Notes under the pieces: generated by a model
What the model saw: only the letters and a program-made list of their open reading frames with translations
Database searches by the model: none
What the model was told of the DNA's origin: nothing
Shown: in pieces, positions 1 through 15,501 of the stretch
Layout of the letters: each line of letters starts with the position of its first letter
Position numbering within the stretch: the stretch's first letter is position 1
DNA from: Burkholderiales bacterium
Lineage (GTDB): Bacteria; Pseudomonadota; Gammaproteobacteria; Burkholderiales; Burkholderiaceae_C
Reading direction: 5' to 3'
Assembly: GCA_021414305.1 (NCBI GenBank)
Contig: JAIOOS010000027.1
Span: forward strand, 62,001-126,000
DNA length: 64,000 nt
Position numbers and translations under genes: made by a program

Positions 1-1673
<1,673 letters not shown>

Positions 1674-1686
1674 TTCTGTTGCCTTC

Positions 1687-4545
1687 TTATTTGGTCAGCA
1701 CGAAGCCCTTGAGCTTGGCGAATGCCTGCTCGAGCAGCGCCTTCTGCTGCTCCTGGTGCAGGTGCGCGTAGCCGACCGCCGGCGACGACGAGGGCGCGCG
1801 GCCCGCGTAGCCGAGGCGCTGGCCTTCGCTCATGTTCTCGTGGATGTAGTGCTGCACGAAGAACCAGGCGCCCTGGTTCTGCGGCTCGTCCTGGCACCAC
1901 ACGACCTCGGCCAGGTTCGGATACTTCTTCAGCTCGGCGGCGAACGCCTTGTGCGGGAACGGATAGAGCTGCTCGACGCGGATGACCGCGACGTCGGCGT
2001 TCTTGCGCTCGCCGCGCGCCCGGATCAGGTCGTAGTACACCTTGCCCGAGCAGGCAATGATGCGCTTGACCCGCTCGGCGTTGACCTCGGCGCTCTGCTC
2101 GCCGATCACGGTCTTGAACTCGCCCTTGGTGAAGTCGGTGAGCGGCGAGCTCGCGTCCTTGGCGCGCAACAGCGACTTGGGCGTCATGATGATCAGGGGC
2201 TTCCTGAACATCCGCACCATCTGCCGGCGCAGCACGTGGAAGATCTGGCTCGCGGATGTCGGCTGCACGACCTGCATGTTGTTGTCGGCCGAGAGCTGCA
2301 TGAAGCGTTCGAGCCGCGCTGACGAATGCTCCGGACCCTGGCCCTCGTAGCCGTGCGGCAGCATCAGCGTCAGGCCGTTGGCGCGGCCCCACTTGACCTC
2401 GCCCGAGGCGATGAACTGGTCGATCACGACCTGCGCGCCGTTGGCAAAGTCGCCGAACTGCGCCTCCCAGATGACGAGCGTGTTCGGCTCGGCACTCGCG
2501 TAGCCGTACTCGAAGCCGAGCACCGCCTCCTCGGACAGCAGCGAATCGATCACGACGAACGGCGCCTGGCCGTCGGCGACGTGCTGCAGCGGCGTGTAGG
2601 TGCCCTCGTCCCAGCGCTCTCGGTTCTGGTCGTGCAGCACCGAGTGCCGGTGGGTGAAGGTGCCGCGGGCCGAGTCCTCGCCCGACAGGCGGACCGCGTA
2701 GCCGCTCGCCACCAGCGACGCGAAGGCCAGGTGCTCGCCCATGCCCCAGTCGACCTGTGCCTCGCCCCGACCCATCGCCGCCCGGTCGCCGAGCACCTTC
2801 TCCACCAGCGGATGGACCTTGAAGTTGGCCGGTACGGTGGTGATGCGCTCAGCCAGGCGCTTCAGTTCGGCCACCGGCAGCGCCGTGTCGGCCGCGTCGG
2901 TCCACTTGCGGTTGAGGAACGGCGACCAGTCGACCGCGTACTTGCTCTTGTAGTTGGTGAGCACCGGGTCGTAGCTGCTCTTGCCGGCATCGAGCGCGGC
3001 GCGGGTCGCCTTGACCATCGCGTCGGGACCGTCGGCCTGGAGCACGCCCTGGGCGACCAGCTTGTCGCCGTAGATCCTGCGCGTGCCCGGGTGGGCCGCG
3101 ATCTTCTTGTACATCAGCGGCTGCGTCATCGCCGGCGTGTCCTGCTCGTTATGCCCGAGCTTGCGGAAGCAGACGATGTCGACGACCACGTCCTTGTTGA
3201 ACTGCTGCCGATAGTCGAGCGCGAGCTGGCTGCTGAGGCACACCGCTTCCGGATCGTCGCCGTTGACGTGCAGGACCGGCGCTTCGATCATCTTGACGAC
3301 GTCGGTGCAGTAGAGGGTCGAGCGTGAGTCGCGCGGATCGGAGGTGGTGAAGCCGATCTGGTTGTTGATGACGACGTGGACCGTGCCGCCGGTGTAGTAG
3401 CCGCGCGTCTGCGCCAGCGCCAGCGTCTCCATCACCACGCCCTGGCCGGCGAAGGCCGCGTCGCCATGGACGATGATCGGCAGCACCGTGTCGCCCTCGG
3501 TGTCGCCGCGGCGGTCGAGCCGCGCCTTGACCGAGCCTTCGACCACCGGGTTGACGATCTCGAGGTGCGAGGGGTTGAACGAGAGGCTGAGGTGGACCGG
3601 GCCGCCCGGCGTCGTGATGTCGCTGGAGAAGCCCTGGTGGTACTTGACGTCGCCCGAGGGCAGGCTCTCGGGCGCCGTGTGGTCGAACTCGGCGAACAGG
3701 TTCTTGGGCATCTTGCCCAGGGTGTTGACGAGCACGTTGAGGCGGCCCCGGTGGGCCATGCCGATCACGATCTCCTGCACGCCCGTCTCGCCCGCGCGCT
3801 GCACGAACTCGTCCATCGAGGCGATGAAGCTCTCCCCGCCCTCGAGCGAGAAGCGCTTCTGGCCGACGTACTTGGTGTGCAGGTAGCGCTCCAGACCCTC
3901 GGCGGCGGTCAGGCGGTCGAGGATGTGGGTCTTTTCCTCGGCGCTGAAGCTCGGCTTGGAGCGGATCGTCTCGAGCTTCTGCTGCCACCAGCGCTTCTCG
4001 GTCGGCTCGGTGATGTGCATGTACTCGGCGCCGATCGTGCCGCAGTAGGTCTCGCGCAGCGCCTGCACGATCTCGCGCAGGGTCATGTGCTCGGCGGTCG
4101 TGAAGTAGGTGTTCGTGGCGCTGAACACCATGTCCATGTCGGCCTCGGTGAGGTCGTAGAACGCCGGCTCGAGCTCGGGGATCTTCGGCCGCTCGGTGCG
4201 CTTCAACGGATCGAGGTCGGCCCAGCGCGAGCCGAGCGAGCGGTAGGCGGCGATCAGTGACTGGACGTAGACCTGCTTGCGAGCGATCGCGAGGTCTTCG
4301 CCCGAGACCCTGTTGCCGAAGGCGTTCGCCTTGGCGCGCTGAGCGAACGACTCGACCACCGGCGCATGGGCCACGTCGCGGGCGTTGGATCCGTCGGCTG
4401 CGGGCACGTTCTGCAGCGCGTCGAAGTAGCTGCGCCACTTCTCGGGAACGGATCCGGGGTTGTCGAGGTAGGCCTCGTAGAGCTCCTCGACGTACGGCGC
4501 ATTGCCGCCGAACAGGTACGAGCTCGACCTGTTTTCCTTCATCAT
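1687..4545 (-). CDS. sucA: 2-oxoglutarate dehydrogenase E1 component
   Basis: This is the thiamine diphosphate-dependent E1 subunit that decarboxylates 2-oxoglutarate and succinylates the lipoyl arm of E2 in the TCA cycle. The protein is about 952 residues, the normal size. Motifs seen include the N-terminal E2-binding segment ([16 protein letters not shown]), [11 protein letters not shown], and the cofactor-binding GDAAFAGQG and INNQIGFTT. An in-frame GTG at 4554 would extend it by three codons. I chose the ATG at 4545 because the ribosome site AAAGGTGAG sits six bases before it and overlaps the GTG. It is the first gene of the sucA-sucB-lpdA operon. Confidence 0.97.
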   Translation of the reverse strand: MMKENRSSSYLFGGNAPYVEELYEAYLDNPGSVPEKWRSYFDALQNVPAADGSNARDVAHAPVVESFAQRAKANAFGNRVSGEDLAIARKQVYVQSLIAAYRSLGSRWADLDPLKRTERPKIPELEPAFYDLTEADMDMVFSATNTYFTTAEHMTLREIVQALRETYCGTIGAEYMHITEPTEKRWWQQKLETIRSKPSFSAEEKTHILDRLTAAEGLERYLHTKYVGQKRFSLEGGESFIASMDEFVQRAGETGVQEIVIGMAHRGRLNVLVNTLGKMPKNLFAEFDHTAPESLPSGDVKYHQGFSSDITTPGGPVHLSLSFNPSHLEIVNPVVEGSVKARLDRRGDTEGDTVLPIIVHGDAAFAGQGVVMETLALAQTRGYYTGGTVHVVINNQIGFTTSDPRDSRSTLYCTDVVKMIEAPVLHVNGDDPEAVCLSSQLALDYRQQFNKDVVVDIVCFRKLGHNEQDTPAMTQPLMYKKIAAHPGTRRIYGDKLVAQGVLQADGPDAMVKATRAALDAGKSSYDPVLTNYKSKYAVDWSPFLNRKWTDAADTALPVAELKRLAERITTVPANFKVHPLVEKVLGDRAAMGRGEAQVDWGMGEHLAFASLVASGYAVRLSGEDSARGTFTHRHSVLHDQNRERWDEGTYTPLQHVADGQAPFVVIDSLLSEEAVLGFEYGYASAEPNTLVIWEAQFGDFANGAQVVIDQFIASGEVKWGRANGLTLMLPHGYEGQGPEHSSARLERFMQLSADNNMQVVQPTSASQIFHVLRRQMVRMFRKPLIIMTPKSLLRAKDASSPLTDFTKGEFKTVIGEQSAEVNAERVKRIIACSGKVYYDLIRARGERKNADVAVIRVEQLYPFPHKAFAAELKKYPNLAEVVWCQDEPQNQGAWFFVQHYIHENMSEGQRLGYAGRAPSSSPAVGYAHLHQEQQKALLEQAFAKLKGFVLTK

Positions 4546-4720
4546 TTTGCTCACCTTTCGCGCCGGTTTCCGGCGGGGCAGTGGGTTAGGAAACCTTCCG
4601 CCTGCCCGGCTCCCCAGGCGGGCGGATCGCTTTCATGTCACAGCCGACTTTAGCACTCGACCCCGCCTTCGACGGGAGCAGGGTCGACCGATCGTGATGC
4701 TTGACGCGCTGTCGCGCCGC

Positions 4721-5668
4721 CTAGGCAAGACGAAGCCGCGCCGCCTCGTACTCGCGCGCCAGCCGCTCGATCAGGGCGCGCGCCGGCAGCACCTCCTTGA
4801 TCGCGGCGATGCCCTGGCCGCAGCCCCAGATGTCCTTCCAGGCCTTGCGCGCGTCGCCGCCGAAGTCCATCTTCGACGGGTCGCTCTCGGCCAGCGCGTC
4901 GGGGTCGAGCCCGGCGTTGCGGATCGAGCCCTTCAGGTAGTTGCCGTGCACGCCGGTAAACAGGCTCGAATAGACGATGTCGTCGCTCGTGCTCTCGACG
5001 ATCATCTGCTTGTAGGCCGGCGCGGCACGCGCCTCGTCGGTGGCGATGAAGGCCGAGCCGATGTAGGCGAAGTCGGCGCCCATCGCCCGCGCCGCAAGCA
5101 CCGCGCCACCGCTCGAGATCGCCCCCGAGAGCGCGAGCGGACCGTCGAACCACTCGCGGATCTCCGCGACCAGCGCGAACGGGCTCTTCACTCCCGCATG
5201 GCCGCCGGCCCCCGCGGCGACCGCCACCAGCCCGTCGGCGCCCTTCTCTATCGCCTTTCTGGCGAAGGTGTTGTTGATGATGTCGTGCATGACGACGCCG
5301 CCCCAGCCGTGCACCGCGTCGTTGATGTCGGTGCGCGCGCCGAGCGAGGTGATGACGATCGGCACCTTGTACTTGGCGCACATCTGCATGTCGTGCTCGA
5401 GCCGGTCGTTGCTCTTGTGCACGATCTGGTTCACCGCGAACGGCGCCGCCGGCCGGTCGGGGTGGTCGCGGTTCCAGGCGGCGAGCGTCTCGGTGATCTC
5501 GGCCAGCCACTCGTCGAGCTGCTCGGCCGGCCGGGCGTTCAGCGCCGGCATCGCGCCGACGACGCCGGCGGTGCATTGCGCGATCACGAGCTTCGGGTTG
5601 CTGATGATGAACAGCGGCGCGCCGATGATCGGCAGCGGCAGCGATTGCAGGACGGGAGGCAGCGGCAT
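4721..5668 (-). CDS. Nitronate monooxygenase family flavoprotein
   Basis: A 315-residue FMN-dependent TIM-barrel protein of the nitronate monooxygenase (formerly 2-nitropropane dioxygenase) family. The N-terminus reads LPIIGAPLFIISNPKLV. The phosphate-binding and catalytic region contains AAGAGGHAG, with the family His, near residue 155. A later GGAVLAARAMGADF is the second phosphate-binding glycine motif. The family oxidises alkyl nitronates, but many members have unknown substrates and some act as enoyl reductases. It is 36 bases downstream of the acyl-CoA dehydrogenase gene on the same strand, so co-transcription is likely and a role near fatty acid metabolism is possible. Confidence 0.85.
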   Translation of the reverse strand: MPLPPVLQSLPLPIIGAPLFIISNPKLVIAQCTAGVVGAMPALNARPAEQLDEWLAEITETLAAWNRDHPDRPAAPFAVNQIVHKSNDRLEHDMQMCAKYKVPIVITSLGARTDINDAVHGWGGVVMHDIINNTFARKAIEKGADGLVAVAAGAGGHAGVKSPFALVAEIREWFDGPLALSGAISSGGAVLAARAMGADFAYIGSAFIATDEARAAPAYKQMIVESTSDDIVYSSLFTGVHGNYLKGSIRNAGLDPDALAESDPSKMDFGGDARKAWKDIWGCGQGIAAIKEVLPARALIERLAREYEAARLRLA

Positions 5669-5704
5669 GGAGGCTTTCGGTCGGGACAGGATCCGGGGAC
5701 GGGC

Positions 5705-7519
5705 TCAGAACGCTTCGAGGGGCAGCGCGGTCACGCTGCCGGCACCGTCGACGATGGCGTCGCGCAGGCCGGGCACCTTGCTCAGCAGGTGCTCGGCGTA
5801 GAAGCGCGCGGTCGTCACCTTGGCCTTCAGGAAGGCGGCGTCGCCCTCGCCGGCCGCGAGCTCCCGCTCCGCGGCAAGCAGGGCGCGCGCCATCTGCCAG
5901 CCGGCCATCACGTTGCCGGCCAGCATCAGGTAGGTCACCGAGCCGGCGAACACCGCGTTCGGGTCCGACTTGCTTTCGCGAACGACGAAATCGACCACTT
6001 GCTCGAAGCCCTCGCGCGCCGCCTTCAGGTTCTTCAGCATCGAGCGGGCGGCGACGCTGGCGCTCTTCGCCAGCTCGGCTTCGGTCGTCGCGACCTGCGC
6101 GGCGATCGCCTTGGCGGTGCGGCCGCCGTCGCGCGCGGTCTTGCGGCCGACCAGGTCGTTGGCCTGGATCGCGGTCGTGCCTTCGTAGATGGTGAGGATG
6201 CGCGCGTCGCGCAGGTACTGCGCGGCGCCGGTTTCCTCGATGAAGCCCATGCCGCCGTGCACCTGCACGCCCAGGCTCGCGACCTCGATGCTCATCTCGG
6301 TGCTGTAGCCCTTCACCAGCGGCACCATGAACTCGTAGAACGTCTGGTTCTGCTTTCGCACCTCGGCGTCGGGATGACGGTGCGCCGCGTCGAACGCTGC
6401 GGCGGCGACGATCGCCAGCGCCCGGCAGCCCTCGGTGTAGGCGCGCATCGTCATCAGCATCCGCCGCACGTCAGGGTGGTGGATGATCGTCGCGCTGCCG
6501 GCGACCGAGCCGTCGACCGGGCGCGACTGCACCCGCTCCTTGGCGAAGGCGGCGGCCTTCTGGTAGGCGCGCTCCGCCACCGCGATGCCCTGCATGCCAA
6601 CGGCGTAGCGGGCGGCGTTCATCATGATGAACATGTACTCCAGGCCGCGGTTCTCTTCGCCGATCAGCGTTCCGATCGCGCCCGGACCGTCGAGACCCTC
6701 GCCCCCCTGGTCGCCGAACTGCAGCACCGCGGTCGGGCTGGCCTTGATGCCGAGCTTGTGCTCGATGCTCACGCACCAGGCGTCGTTGCGGGCGCCGACG
6801 CTGCCGTCGGCGTTGACCAGGAACTTGGGCACGATGAACAGGCTGATGCCCTTCACGCCCTCGGGCGCGCCGACCACCCGCGCCAGCACCAGGTGGACGA
6901 TGTTCTCGGCCATGTCGTGCTCGCCGTAGGTGATGAAGATCTTCGTGCCGAAGATCCGGTAGCGCCCGTCGCCGAGCGGCTCGGCCCGGGTGCGCACCAG
7001 CGCGAGGTCGGAGCCGGCCTGCGGCTCGGTCAGGTTCATCGTGCCGGTCCACTCGCCGGAAATCATCTTCGGGATGAAGCGCTGCTGCTGCTCGGGCGTG
7101 CCGGCGGTGAGCAGGGCTTCGATGGCGCCGTCGGTGAGCAGCGGACAGAGCGAAAAGCTCAGGTTGGCGCTGTTCAGCATCTCGATGCAGGCCGCGCCGA
7201 TGGTCTTCGGCAAGCCCTGGCCGCCGAACTCGGACGGATGCTGCAACCCCTGCCAGCCACCCTCGGCGAACTGGCGAAACGCCTGCTTGAAGCCGGGCGT
7301 CGTCGTCACCACGCCGTCCTTCCACGACGACGGATTGACGTCGCCGTCGCGGTTCAGCGGCGCCAGGACTTCCTGGGTGAAGCGGGCCGACTCCTCGAGC
7401 ACGGCCTGTGCCGTCTCGAGACCGGCGTCGTCGAAGCCGGGCAGAGTGGCGATCGCCTCCAGGTCGGCGAGCTCCTTCATGCAGAACAGCATGTCCTTGA
7501 CCGGGGCGATGTAGCTCAT
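5705..7519 (-). CDS. Acyl-CoA dehydrogenase, large form with extra C-terminal domain
   Basis: A 604-residue acyl-CoA dehydrogenase, longer than the usual 380-400 residues because of a short N-terminal extension and a C-terminal helical domain typical of the FadE-like long forms of proteobacteria. Recognisable blocks are [12 protein letters not shown] (FAD and substrate site), FITYGEHD, and [17 protein letters not shown], which holds the catalytic Glu. It oxidises acyl-CoA to trans-2-enoyl-CoA and gives electrons to ETF. The etfBA genes lie just upstream on the same strand, separated by a terminator hairpin. Chain-length preference cannot be read from the sequence. Confidence 0.92.
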   Translation of the reverse strand: MSYIAPVKDMLFCMKELADLEAIATLPGFDDAGLETAQAVLEESARFTQEVLAPLNRDGDVNPSSWKDGVVTTTPGFKQAFRQFAEGGWQGLQHPSEFGGQGLPKTIGAACIEMLNSANLSFSLCPLLTDGAIEALLTAGTPEQQQRFIPKMISGEWTGTMNLTEPQAGSDLALVRTRAEPLGDGRYRIFGTKIFITYGEHDMAENIVHLVLARVVGAPEGVKGISLFIVPKFLVNADGSVGARNDAWCVSIEHKLGIKASPTAVLQFGDQGGEGLDGPGAIGTLIGEENRGLEYMFIMMNAARYAVGMQGIAVAERAYQKAAAFAKERVQSRPVDGSVAGSATIIHHPDVRRMLMTMRAYTEGCRALAIVAAAAFDAAHRHPDAEVRKQNQTFYEFMVPLVKGYSTEMSIEVASLGVQVHGGMGFIEETGAAQYLRDARILTIYEGTTAIQANDLVGRKTARDGGRTAKAIAAQVATTEAELAKSASVAARSMLKNLKAAREGFEQVVDFVVRESKSDPNAVFAGSVTYLMLAGNVMAGWQMARALLAAERELAAGEGDAAFLKAKVTTARFYAEHLLSKVPGLRDAIVDGAGSVTALPLEAF

Positions 7520-7549
7520 GGCGTGACCTCTTGAAGCAGGCGGGACCGG

Positions 7550-7590
7550 AAGAAGAAAGCCCGCCGGCCGATCCCTCGGGCGAGCGGGCT
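7550..7590 (-). terminator. Intrinsic terminator after etfA
   Basis: On the minus strand AGCCCGC (7584-7590) pairs with GCGGGCT (7558-7564). The loop between them is itself GC-rich and self-complementary, and TTTCTTCTTCC follows. It lies between etfA and the acyl-CoA dehydrogenase, so some transcripts should stop after etfBA. Confidence 0.6.
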
Positions 7591-7607
7591 GACCTGGGAT
7601 TGGTGGC

Positions 7608-8549
7608 TCAGAGCGCCTTGACGAGCTCGGGAACCGCGACGAACAGGTCCTGCACCAGACCGTAGTCGGCGACGCTGAAGATCGGCGCCTCCTCGTCCTT
7701 GTTGATCGCGACGATGACCTTCGAGTCCTTCATCCCGGCCAGGTGCTGGATCGCGCCGCTGATGCCGGCGGCGATGTAGAGCTGCGGCGCGACGATCTTG
7801 CCGGTCTGGCCGACCTGCCAGTCGTTCGGTGCGTAGCCGGCATCGACCGCGGCGCGGCTGGCGCCGAGGGCGGCGCCGAGCTTGTCGGCGAGCGGCGTCA
7901 GGACTTCGTTGAACTTGTCGCTCGAGCCCATGGCGCGACCGCCGGAGACGATGATCTTGGCCGAAGTGAGCTCGGGCCGGTCGTTCTTGGCGATCTCCGA
8001 GCCGACGAAGGTCGACCTCGCGTACGCCGCTCCCGGGGTCAGCATCTCGACCGGCGCCGAGCCGCCCGTGGCCGCCGCCGGATCGAAGCCCGTGGTGCGG
8101 ACCGTGATCACCTTGACCGGGTCGAGGCTCTGCACCGTGGCGATGGCGTTGCCGGCGTAGATCGGGCGCTCGAACGTGTCGGGCGCGTCGACCTTGGTGA
8201 TGTCGGAGATCTGCCCGACGTCGAGCTTGGCGGCAACGCGGGGCGCGATGTTCTTGCCCGAAGCGGTGGCCGCAAACAGGATGTGCGAGTAGCCGGGCGC
8301 CAGCGCCAGCACCTGCGCCGCCACGTTCTCGGCCAGGCCGTGGGCGAACTGCTCGCCTTCGGCATGCAGCACCTTGGCGACGCCGCTCACGGCGGCCGCC
8401 GCGCTCGCCGCGCCTGCGGCGCCCGAGCCGGCGATCAGGACATGAACCTCGCCGCCCAGCTTGCCGGCGGCGGTGACGGTGTTGAGGGTGGCCGGGCGGA
8501 TGCCGGCGTTGTCGTGCTCGGCGACGACGAGCGCCTTGATGTCGGCCAT
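7608..8549 (-). CDS. etfA: Electron transfer flavoprotein alpha subunit
   Basis: A 313-residue ETF alpha subunit. It binds FAD and, with EtfB, carries electrons from acyl-CoA dehydrogenases to ETF:ubiquinone oxidoreductase. The N-terminal alpha/beta domain starts [13 protein letters not shown]. The C-terminal FAD-binding domain shows [28 protein letters not shown], and [20 protein letters not shown], all typical of the family. One base separates it from the etfB stop, so the two are translationally linked. Confidence 0.97.
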   Translation of the reverse strand: MADIKALVVAEHDNAGIRPATLNTVTAAGKLGGEVHVLIAGSGAAGAASAAAAVSGVAKVLHAEGEQFAHGLAENVAAQVLALAPGYSHILFAATASGKNIAPRVAAKLDVGQISDITKVDAPDTFERPIYAGNAIATVQSLDPVKVITVRTTGFDPAAATGGSAPVEMLTPGAAYARSTFVGSEIAKNDRPELTSAKIIVSGGRAMGSSDKFNEVLTPLADKLGAALGASRAAVDAGYAPNDWQVGQTGKIVAPQLYIAAGISGAIQHLAGMKDSKVIVAINKDEEAPIFSVADYGLVQDLFVAVPELVKAL

Positions 8550-8550
8550 C

Positions 8551-9300
8551 TCAGATCACCTTCGCTTCGTTCTTCAACTTCGCGACCAGGGTCGCGACGT
8601 CGGGGACCTTGACTCCCGCCCCGCGCTTGGGCGGCTCGCTCACCTTGAGCGTCTTCAGGTGCGGCTTGATGTCGACGCCCAGGTCGGCCGGCTTGAAGAT
8701 GTCCATCTGCTTCTTCTTCGCCTTCATGATGTTCGGCAGGGTCACGTAGCGCGGCTCGTTGAGGCGCAGGTCGGTGGTGACGATGGCCGGCAGCGCGAGC
8801 TTCAAGGTCTCGAGTCCGCCGTCGACCTCGCGCGTGACGCTGGCATGGCCGTCGGCGACCTCGACCTTGGAGGCGAAGGTCGCCTGCGGCAGGTCGAGGA
8901 GCGCGGCGAGCATCTGCCCGGTCTGGTTGCAGTCGTCGTCGATCGCCTGCTTGCCGAGGATCACGAGGCCGGGCTGTTCCTTGTCGAACAACGCCTTCAG
9001 CAGCTTGGCGACGGCGAGCGGCTGCAGCTCCTCGGTGGTCTCGACCAGGATCGAGCGGTCGGCGCCGATTGCCATCGCCGTGCGCAGCGTCTCCTGGCAC
9101 TGGGTGACGCCGCAGGACACGGCGATCACCTCGGTGGCAGCGCCCTTCTCGCGCAGCCGCACCGCCTCTTCGACGGCGATCTCGTCGAACGGGTTCATGC
9201 TCATCTTGACGTTGGCGATGTCGACCCCGCTGCCGTCGGCCTTGACCCGCACCTTGACGTTGTAGTCGACGACGCGCTTGACGGGGACGAGAATCTTCAT
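8551..9300 (-). CDS. etfB: Electron transfer flavoprotein beta subunit
   Basis: A 249-residue ETF beta subunit, which carries AMP and forms the docking surface for dehydrogenases. It starts [18 protein letters not shown]. It contains the signature [23 protein letters not shown] and the recognition-loop region [22 protein letters not shown], both characteristic of the family. It is the first gene of the etfB-etfA unit, with the acyl-CoA dehydrogenase downstream. I saw no convincing promoter in the 90 bases upstream apart from a TAAAAT element at 9345-9350 with no good -35 partner. Confidence 0.97.
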   Translation of the reverse strand: MKILVPVKRVVDYNVKVRVKADGSGVDIANVKMSMNPFDEIAVEEAVRLREKGAATEVIAVSCGVTQCQETLRTAMAIGADRSILVETTEELQPLAVAKLLKALFDKEQPGLVILGKQAIDDDCNQTGQMLAALLDLPQATFASKVEVADGHASVTREVDGGLETLKLALPAIVTTDLRLNEPRYVTLPNIMKAKKKQMDIFKPADLGVDIKPHLKTLKVSEPPKRGAGVKVPDVATLVAKLKNEAKVI

Positions 9301-9391
9301 CGAGGGTGCTCCAAACTCGCGGGGTCGTATCGAACGAGCGTGCTATTTTAGCCAGCCCGAGCCCGCCCTCCTCGCCTGAGCGACCTTCCCC

Positions 9392-9778
9392 TCAGGGACA
9401 CAACTCCGGTCGCGGCGTGACGCCGTAGATGGTGTCCTCGCGGAACCAGAAGTAGTACGCCTTGCCGGTGATGTTGATCGCTTCCTTGCCGGTCAACTGG
9501 CCGCTGCGGGTGGCGTAGATCACCGGGACGACCCAGCCCCGCTGCGAACTCACGTTGCCGCCAACCGGGCAGCCGCCAGGTTCGGGCTTGCCGATGTCGA
9601 GCTCGCGGTTGCGCTGCGGTCCCTTGATCGTCAGGTCGAAGAAGTTGACGATCGACTTCTCGTAATTCACCGGCGCCGGGGCGCGCAGGACAGGCGGCGG
9701 CTCCGGTGATCTCATGCTGGCGCAGCCCGCCAGCAGTGCGATGCACGATCCCACGGCGACTGCCGGTGCGAGCCTCAT
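9392..9778 (-). CDS. Small predicted lipoprotein, unknown function
   Basis: I do not recognise a domain. From the ATG at 9778 the product has 128 residues and begins MRLAPAVAVGSCIALLAGCASM. This is a signal peptide ending in a lipobox (LLAGC), so it is probably anchored in the envelope. A longer in-frame start at 9829 would put 17 residues before the signal peptide and is less likely. The mature part has three further Cys residues only near a GGCPVGG stretch and the C-terminus. It is not in an obvious operon: etfB lies downstream on the same strand and a tRNA gene lies upstream. Confidence 0.65.
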   Translation of the reverse strand: MRLAPAVAVGSCIALLAGCASMRSPEPPPVLRAPAPVNYEKSIVNFFDLTIKGPQRNRELDIGKPEPGGCPVGGNVSSQRGWVVPVIYATRSGQLTGKEAINITGKAYYFWFREDTIYGVTPRPELCP

Positions 9779-9887
9779 TGCCAAAATGCTAGTCCCAAAG
9801 CCAGCCCGTGCCCGTAGGACGTCAGCCATTCGTCGGCCATCCCCCGTGACCGAGGGGCGCTGAAGCTCCCATACGCGTTGGCGGCGC

Positions 9888-9972
9888 TGGTGCCCGGGGC
9901 GGGACTCGAACCCGCACGCCTTTCGACTGCGAGTTTTAAGCCCGCTACGTCTACCGATTCCGTCACCCGGGC
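9888..9972 (-). tRNA. tRNA-Leu (anticodon UAA)
   Basis: An 85-base class II tRNA with encoded CCA (9888-9890 on the complement). The acceptor stem GCCCGGG pairs with CCCGGGC, the T arm is GCGGGTTCGAGTCCCGC, and a long variable arm is present. The anticodon loop CTTAAAA gives anticodon UAA. Confidence 0.95.
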
Positions 9973-10025
9973 GAGTCGATCGATCATACGGCGCGCTCCG
10001 GCCGGGGAGCGCCCCCTCGGCAATC

Positions 10026-10373
10026 TCAGGCCAGCGGCCAGCGCTGCGGATCGAAGCCGACGGTGACCGCGCCGGACGGCCACTCCACGACGGGCCGCTT
10101 GATGACGCTGGGATGGGCGAGCATCACGGCGCGCGCCGATGCGGCATCGCTCACACCGGCGCGCAAGGCCTCGTCGAGCTGGCGCCAGGTCGTTCCCTTG
10201 CGATTGAGGAGTGCTTCCCACCCTGCAGCGACGAGCCAAGTGTCGAGCCGGGCGGGCGGCACGCCGGCCTTCTTGAAGTCGTGAAAAGCCGCCGCGACCT
10301 CGTGCTCGGCCAGCCAGACGCGCGCTCGCTTGACGGTGTCGCAGTTCGCAATGCCGTAGAGGGTGGTCGTCAT
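10026..10373 (-). CDS. ArsC/Spx-family reductase-like protein (YffB type)
   Basis: A 115-residue protein of the ArsC-like thioredoxin-fold family. It starts MTTTLYGIANCDTVKRAR, with a single N-terminal Cys at residue 11 in the NCDTVKRAR context typical of the YffB group rather than of true arsenate reductases. Downstream segments HDFKKAGVP, LLNRKGTTWRQL and SVIKRPVVEW match the family, including the conserved Arg before the cis-Pro. Substrate is unknown; Spx-like roles in thiol stress are possible. A longer open frame continues to 10478, but the ATG at 10373 matches the family start. Confidence 0.85.
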   Translation of the reverse strand: MTTTLYGIANCDTVKRARVWLAEHEVAAAFHDFKKAGVPPARLDTWLVAAGWEALLNRKGTTWRQLDEALRAGVSDAASARAVMLAHPSVIKRPVVEWPSGAVTVGFDPQRWPLA

Positions 10374-10491
10374 GAGAGTGTGTGGCGCGGCCGGCCAGCA
10401 TCCTAGCGGGAACGACCGGGCCGCCAAAGTGGCACAGGCGGGCCGCCCGGGATCTACGATTGCCAAAGACCAACGCATTCAGGAGGATTCC

Positions 10492-11220
10492 ATGCACCGA
10501 AAGCGCCTCGCCGCCCTCGCCGCCACTCTTCTCGCTGCCACGGCGGCGCACGCCGGACCCTACGACAGGTTCGTCGGAATGAGCGTGAAGAACGCCACCA
10601 TCGAGGCCGAGCGAGGAGGCTTCGTCTACGTCACGGCTCTCGACAATTCGGGCAAGAACGAGAGGTTTCTCTGGCGCCGCGGTCAATCATGCGTTCTCTT
10701 TCGAACCACCGACCGGGTCGTGGTCGCCGTGAACGAGCGGCCCAACGCGGAGTGCGATGCTCCGCCGGTTGGAGTCGGTGGCGGATCCGGCCACGGTGAA
10801 GGCTCCTCGGGCCGGAACGAGGCGACCGACCTCTGCAAGAAGGCGGTGACCCGACGCGGCTATGACCGGTTCGATGACATCGATGCCGACAAGCAACACG
10901 GCGGCGGATGGGAGATCAGCGGCAGGGCGCGAGGCGATCGCGGACGCGCCGCCTTCAGCTGCTCGATCGACGGACGCTCGATTCGCAAGCTCGTCGTGAA
11001 CCCCCTTGGCGGCGGCAACTCCGGCCACAACGTCGTGACCTGCGAGTCGGAGAACCGCGGCTACAGGCGCTGCGAGATCGACACGCGCCGGGGCGTGCAC
11101 CTCGTGGAGCGCATCAGCGAGACCCGCTGCGTCGAAGGTCAGAACTGGGGCGTCAGGTCCGGCGCGGTCTGGGTCGACAACGGCTGCTCGGCGAGATTCG
11201 AGGCCGGGGGTGGGCGGTAA
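10492..11220 (+). CDS. Secreted DUF3011-like protein
   Basis: A 242-residue exported protein. The ATG at 10492 is preceded by a perfect AGGAGG five bases away (10481-10486). The first 22 residues form a signal peptide ending in ATAAHA. The C-terminal part has regularly spaced Cys, Gly and aromatic residues (CESENRGYRRCEID, then VDNGCSARF), which resembles the DUF3011 domain. The middle has a Gly/Ser-rich linker. Function of the family is unknown. It lies alone between an ArsC-like gene on the other strand and a tRNA cluster. Confidence 0.75.
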   Translation: MHRKRLAALAATLLAATAAHAGPYDRFVGMSVKNATIEAERGGFVYVTALDNSGKNERFLWRRGQSCVLFRTTDRVVVAVNERPNAECDAPPVGVGGGSGHGEGSSGRNEATDLCKKAVTRRGYDRFDDIDADKQHGGGWEISGRARGDRGRAAFSCSIDGRSIRKLVVNPLGGGNSGHNVVTCESENRGYRRCEIDTRRGVHLVERISETRCVEGQNWGVRSGAVWVDNGCSARFEAGGGR

Positions 11221-11262
11221 GGCCCCATGCCGAATGTCCGGGCAGGTCTGCTGAATCTGCTA

Positions 11263-11336
11263 TGGAGGCGCGGGCCGGAGTCGAACCGACCTACTCGGAT
11301 TTGCAATCCGGTGCATAACCGCTTTGCTACCGCGCC
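11263..11336 (-). tRNA. tRNA-Cys (anticodon GCA)
   Basis: A 74-base tRNA with encoded CCA. The acceptor stem GGCGCGG pairs with CCGCGCC, and the anticodon loop ATTGCAAAT gives GCA. It lies downstream of tRNA-Gly on the same strand with a hairpin between them. Confidence 0.96.
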
Positions 11337-11354
11337 GCTCTGACTGTCGATAAA

Positions 11355-11376
11355 AAGGGAAGCCGAGGCTTCCCTT
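11355..11376 (-). terminator. Hairpin with T-tract between tRNA-Gly and tRNA-Cys
   Basis: A perfect 10-bp inverted repeat, AAGGGAAGCC and GGCTTCCCTT with a two-base centre, followed on the minus strand by TTTATCG. It has intrinsic terminator form but sits inside a tRNA pair, so it may separate tRNA-Gly from tRNA-Cys or aid processing. Confidence 0.6.
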
Positions 11377-11388
11377 CTTCTTCATGTC

Positions 11389-11464
11389 TGGAGCGGGAGA
11401 AGAGTCTCGAACTCTCGACCTCAACCTTGGCAAGGTTGCGCTCTACCAACTGAGCTACTCCCGC
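11389..11464 (-). tRNA. tRNA-Gly (anticodon GCC)
   Basis: A 76-base tRNA with encoded CCA. The acceptor stem GCGGGAG pairs with CTCCCGC, the D arm is AGCTCAGTTGGTAGAGC, and the anticodon loop gives GCC. It lies 94 bases downstream of lon on the same strand. Confidence 0.97.
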
Positions 11465-11558
11465 ATCGTTCGACCGGGGCTCGAAAGCCCCGGCGACGAA
11501 GGCCGCAAGTATAGCGGCAAGCCGGCGGGCTCGCGCCCGCAGGCCCGCCGCTACCGGC

Positions 11559-13979
<2,421 letters not shown>

Positions 13980-14073
13980 GACGGATTTCCTCTCTTTCTC
14001 GTGCCGATGTGGGGCTCGAGGCGTGGAATTAAAAGGGCTTGGGCCGAGAGGCGGGCCGCGGAGGTGATGGATC

Positions 14074-14097
14074 CTGCCCGATCGGGGAGTCGGGCAG
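14074..14097 (-). repeat. Inverted repeat between clpX and lon
   Basis: CTGCCCGA (14074-14081) and TCGGGCAG (14090-14097) form an 8-bp stem with an 8-base loop immediately after the clpX stop. No T-tract follows, so it is more likely an RNA stability or partial terminator element than a strong intrinsic terminator. Confidence 0.45.
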
Positions 14098-14105
14098 TCC
14101 GCGCA

Positions 14106-15374
<1,269 letters not shown>

Positions 15375-15424
15375 GAAGTTCGGAGGGGGCGGCGGGGGTT
15401 GCCCGGCCGGAACAATGATAGTGG

Positions 15425-15463
15425 AAAAGAAAACGGGGCCTTCGTCTGGAGAAAGGCCCCGTT
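15425..15463 (-). terminator. Intrinsic terminator between clpP and clpX
   Basis: AACGGGGCCTT (15432-15442) and AAGGCCCCGTT (15453-15463) form an 11-bp stem. On the minus strand TTCTTTTCC follows. It lies after the clpP stop and 50 bases before clpX, so clpX is probably expressed from partial read-through or its own promoter. Confidence 0.75.
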
Positions 15464-15501
15464 CGCGGCGTTGTTGCAACCCCACGCCCGGGGCGAAGGG
15501 C

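Noticed and set aside
4502-7534. Long plus-strand open frame of about 1000 codons opposite the nitronate monooxygenase and acyl-CoA dehydrogenase
   Set aside because: It is rich in Arg, Ala, Gly and His with no family motifs, and lies opposite two convincing genes. High GC content creates such open frames.
9345-9373. Promoter for etfB
   Set aside because: A TAAAAT element is present but the matching -35 position reads GAGGAG, so support is too weak.
13980-14040. Heat-shock sigma32-like promoter before lon (CTTTTA, 15 bases, CCCCACA on the minus strand)
   Set aside because: The -35 match is poor and the spacing is one base off, so I did not list it as a feature.
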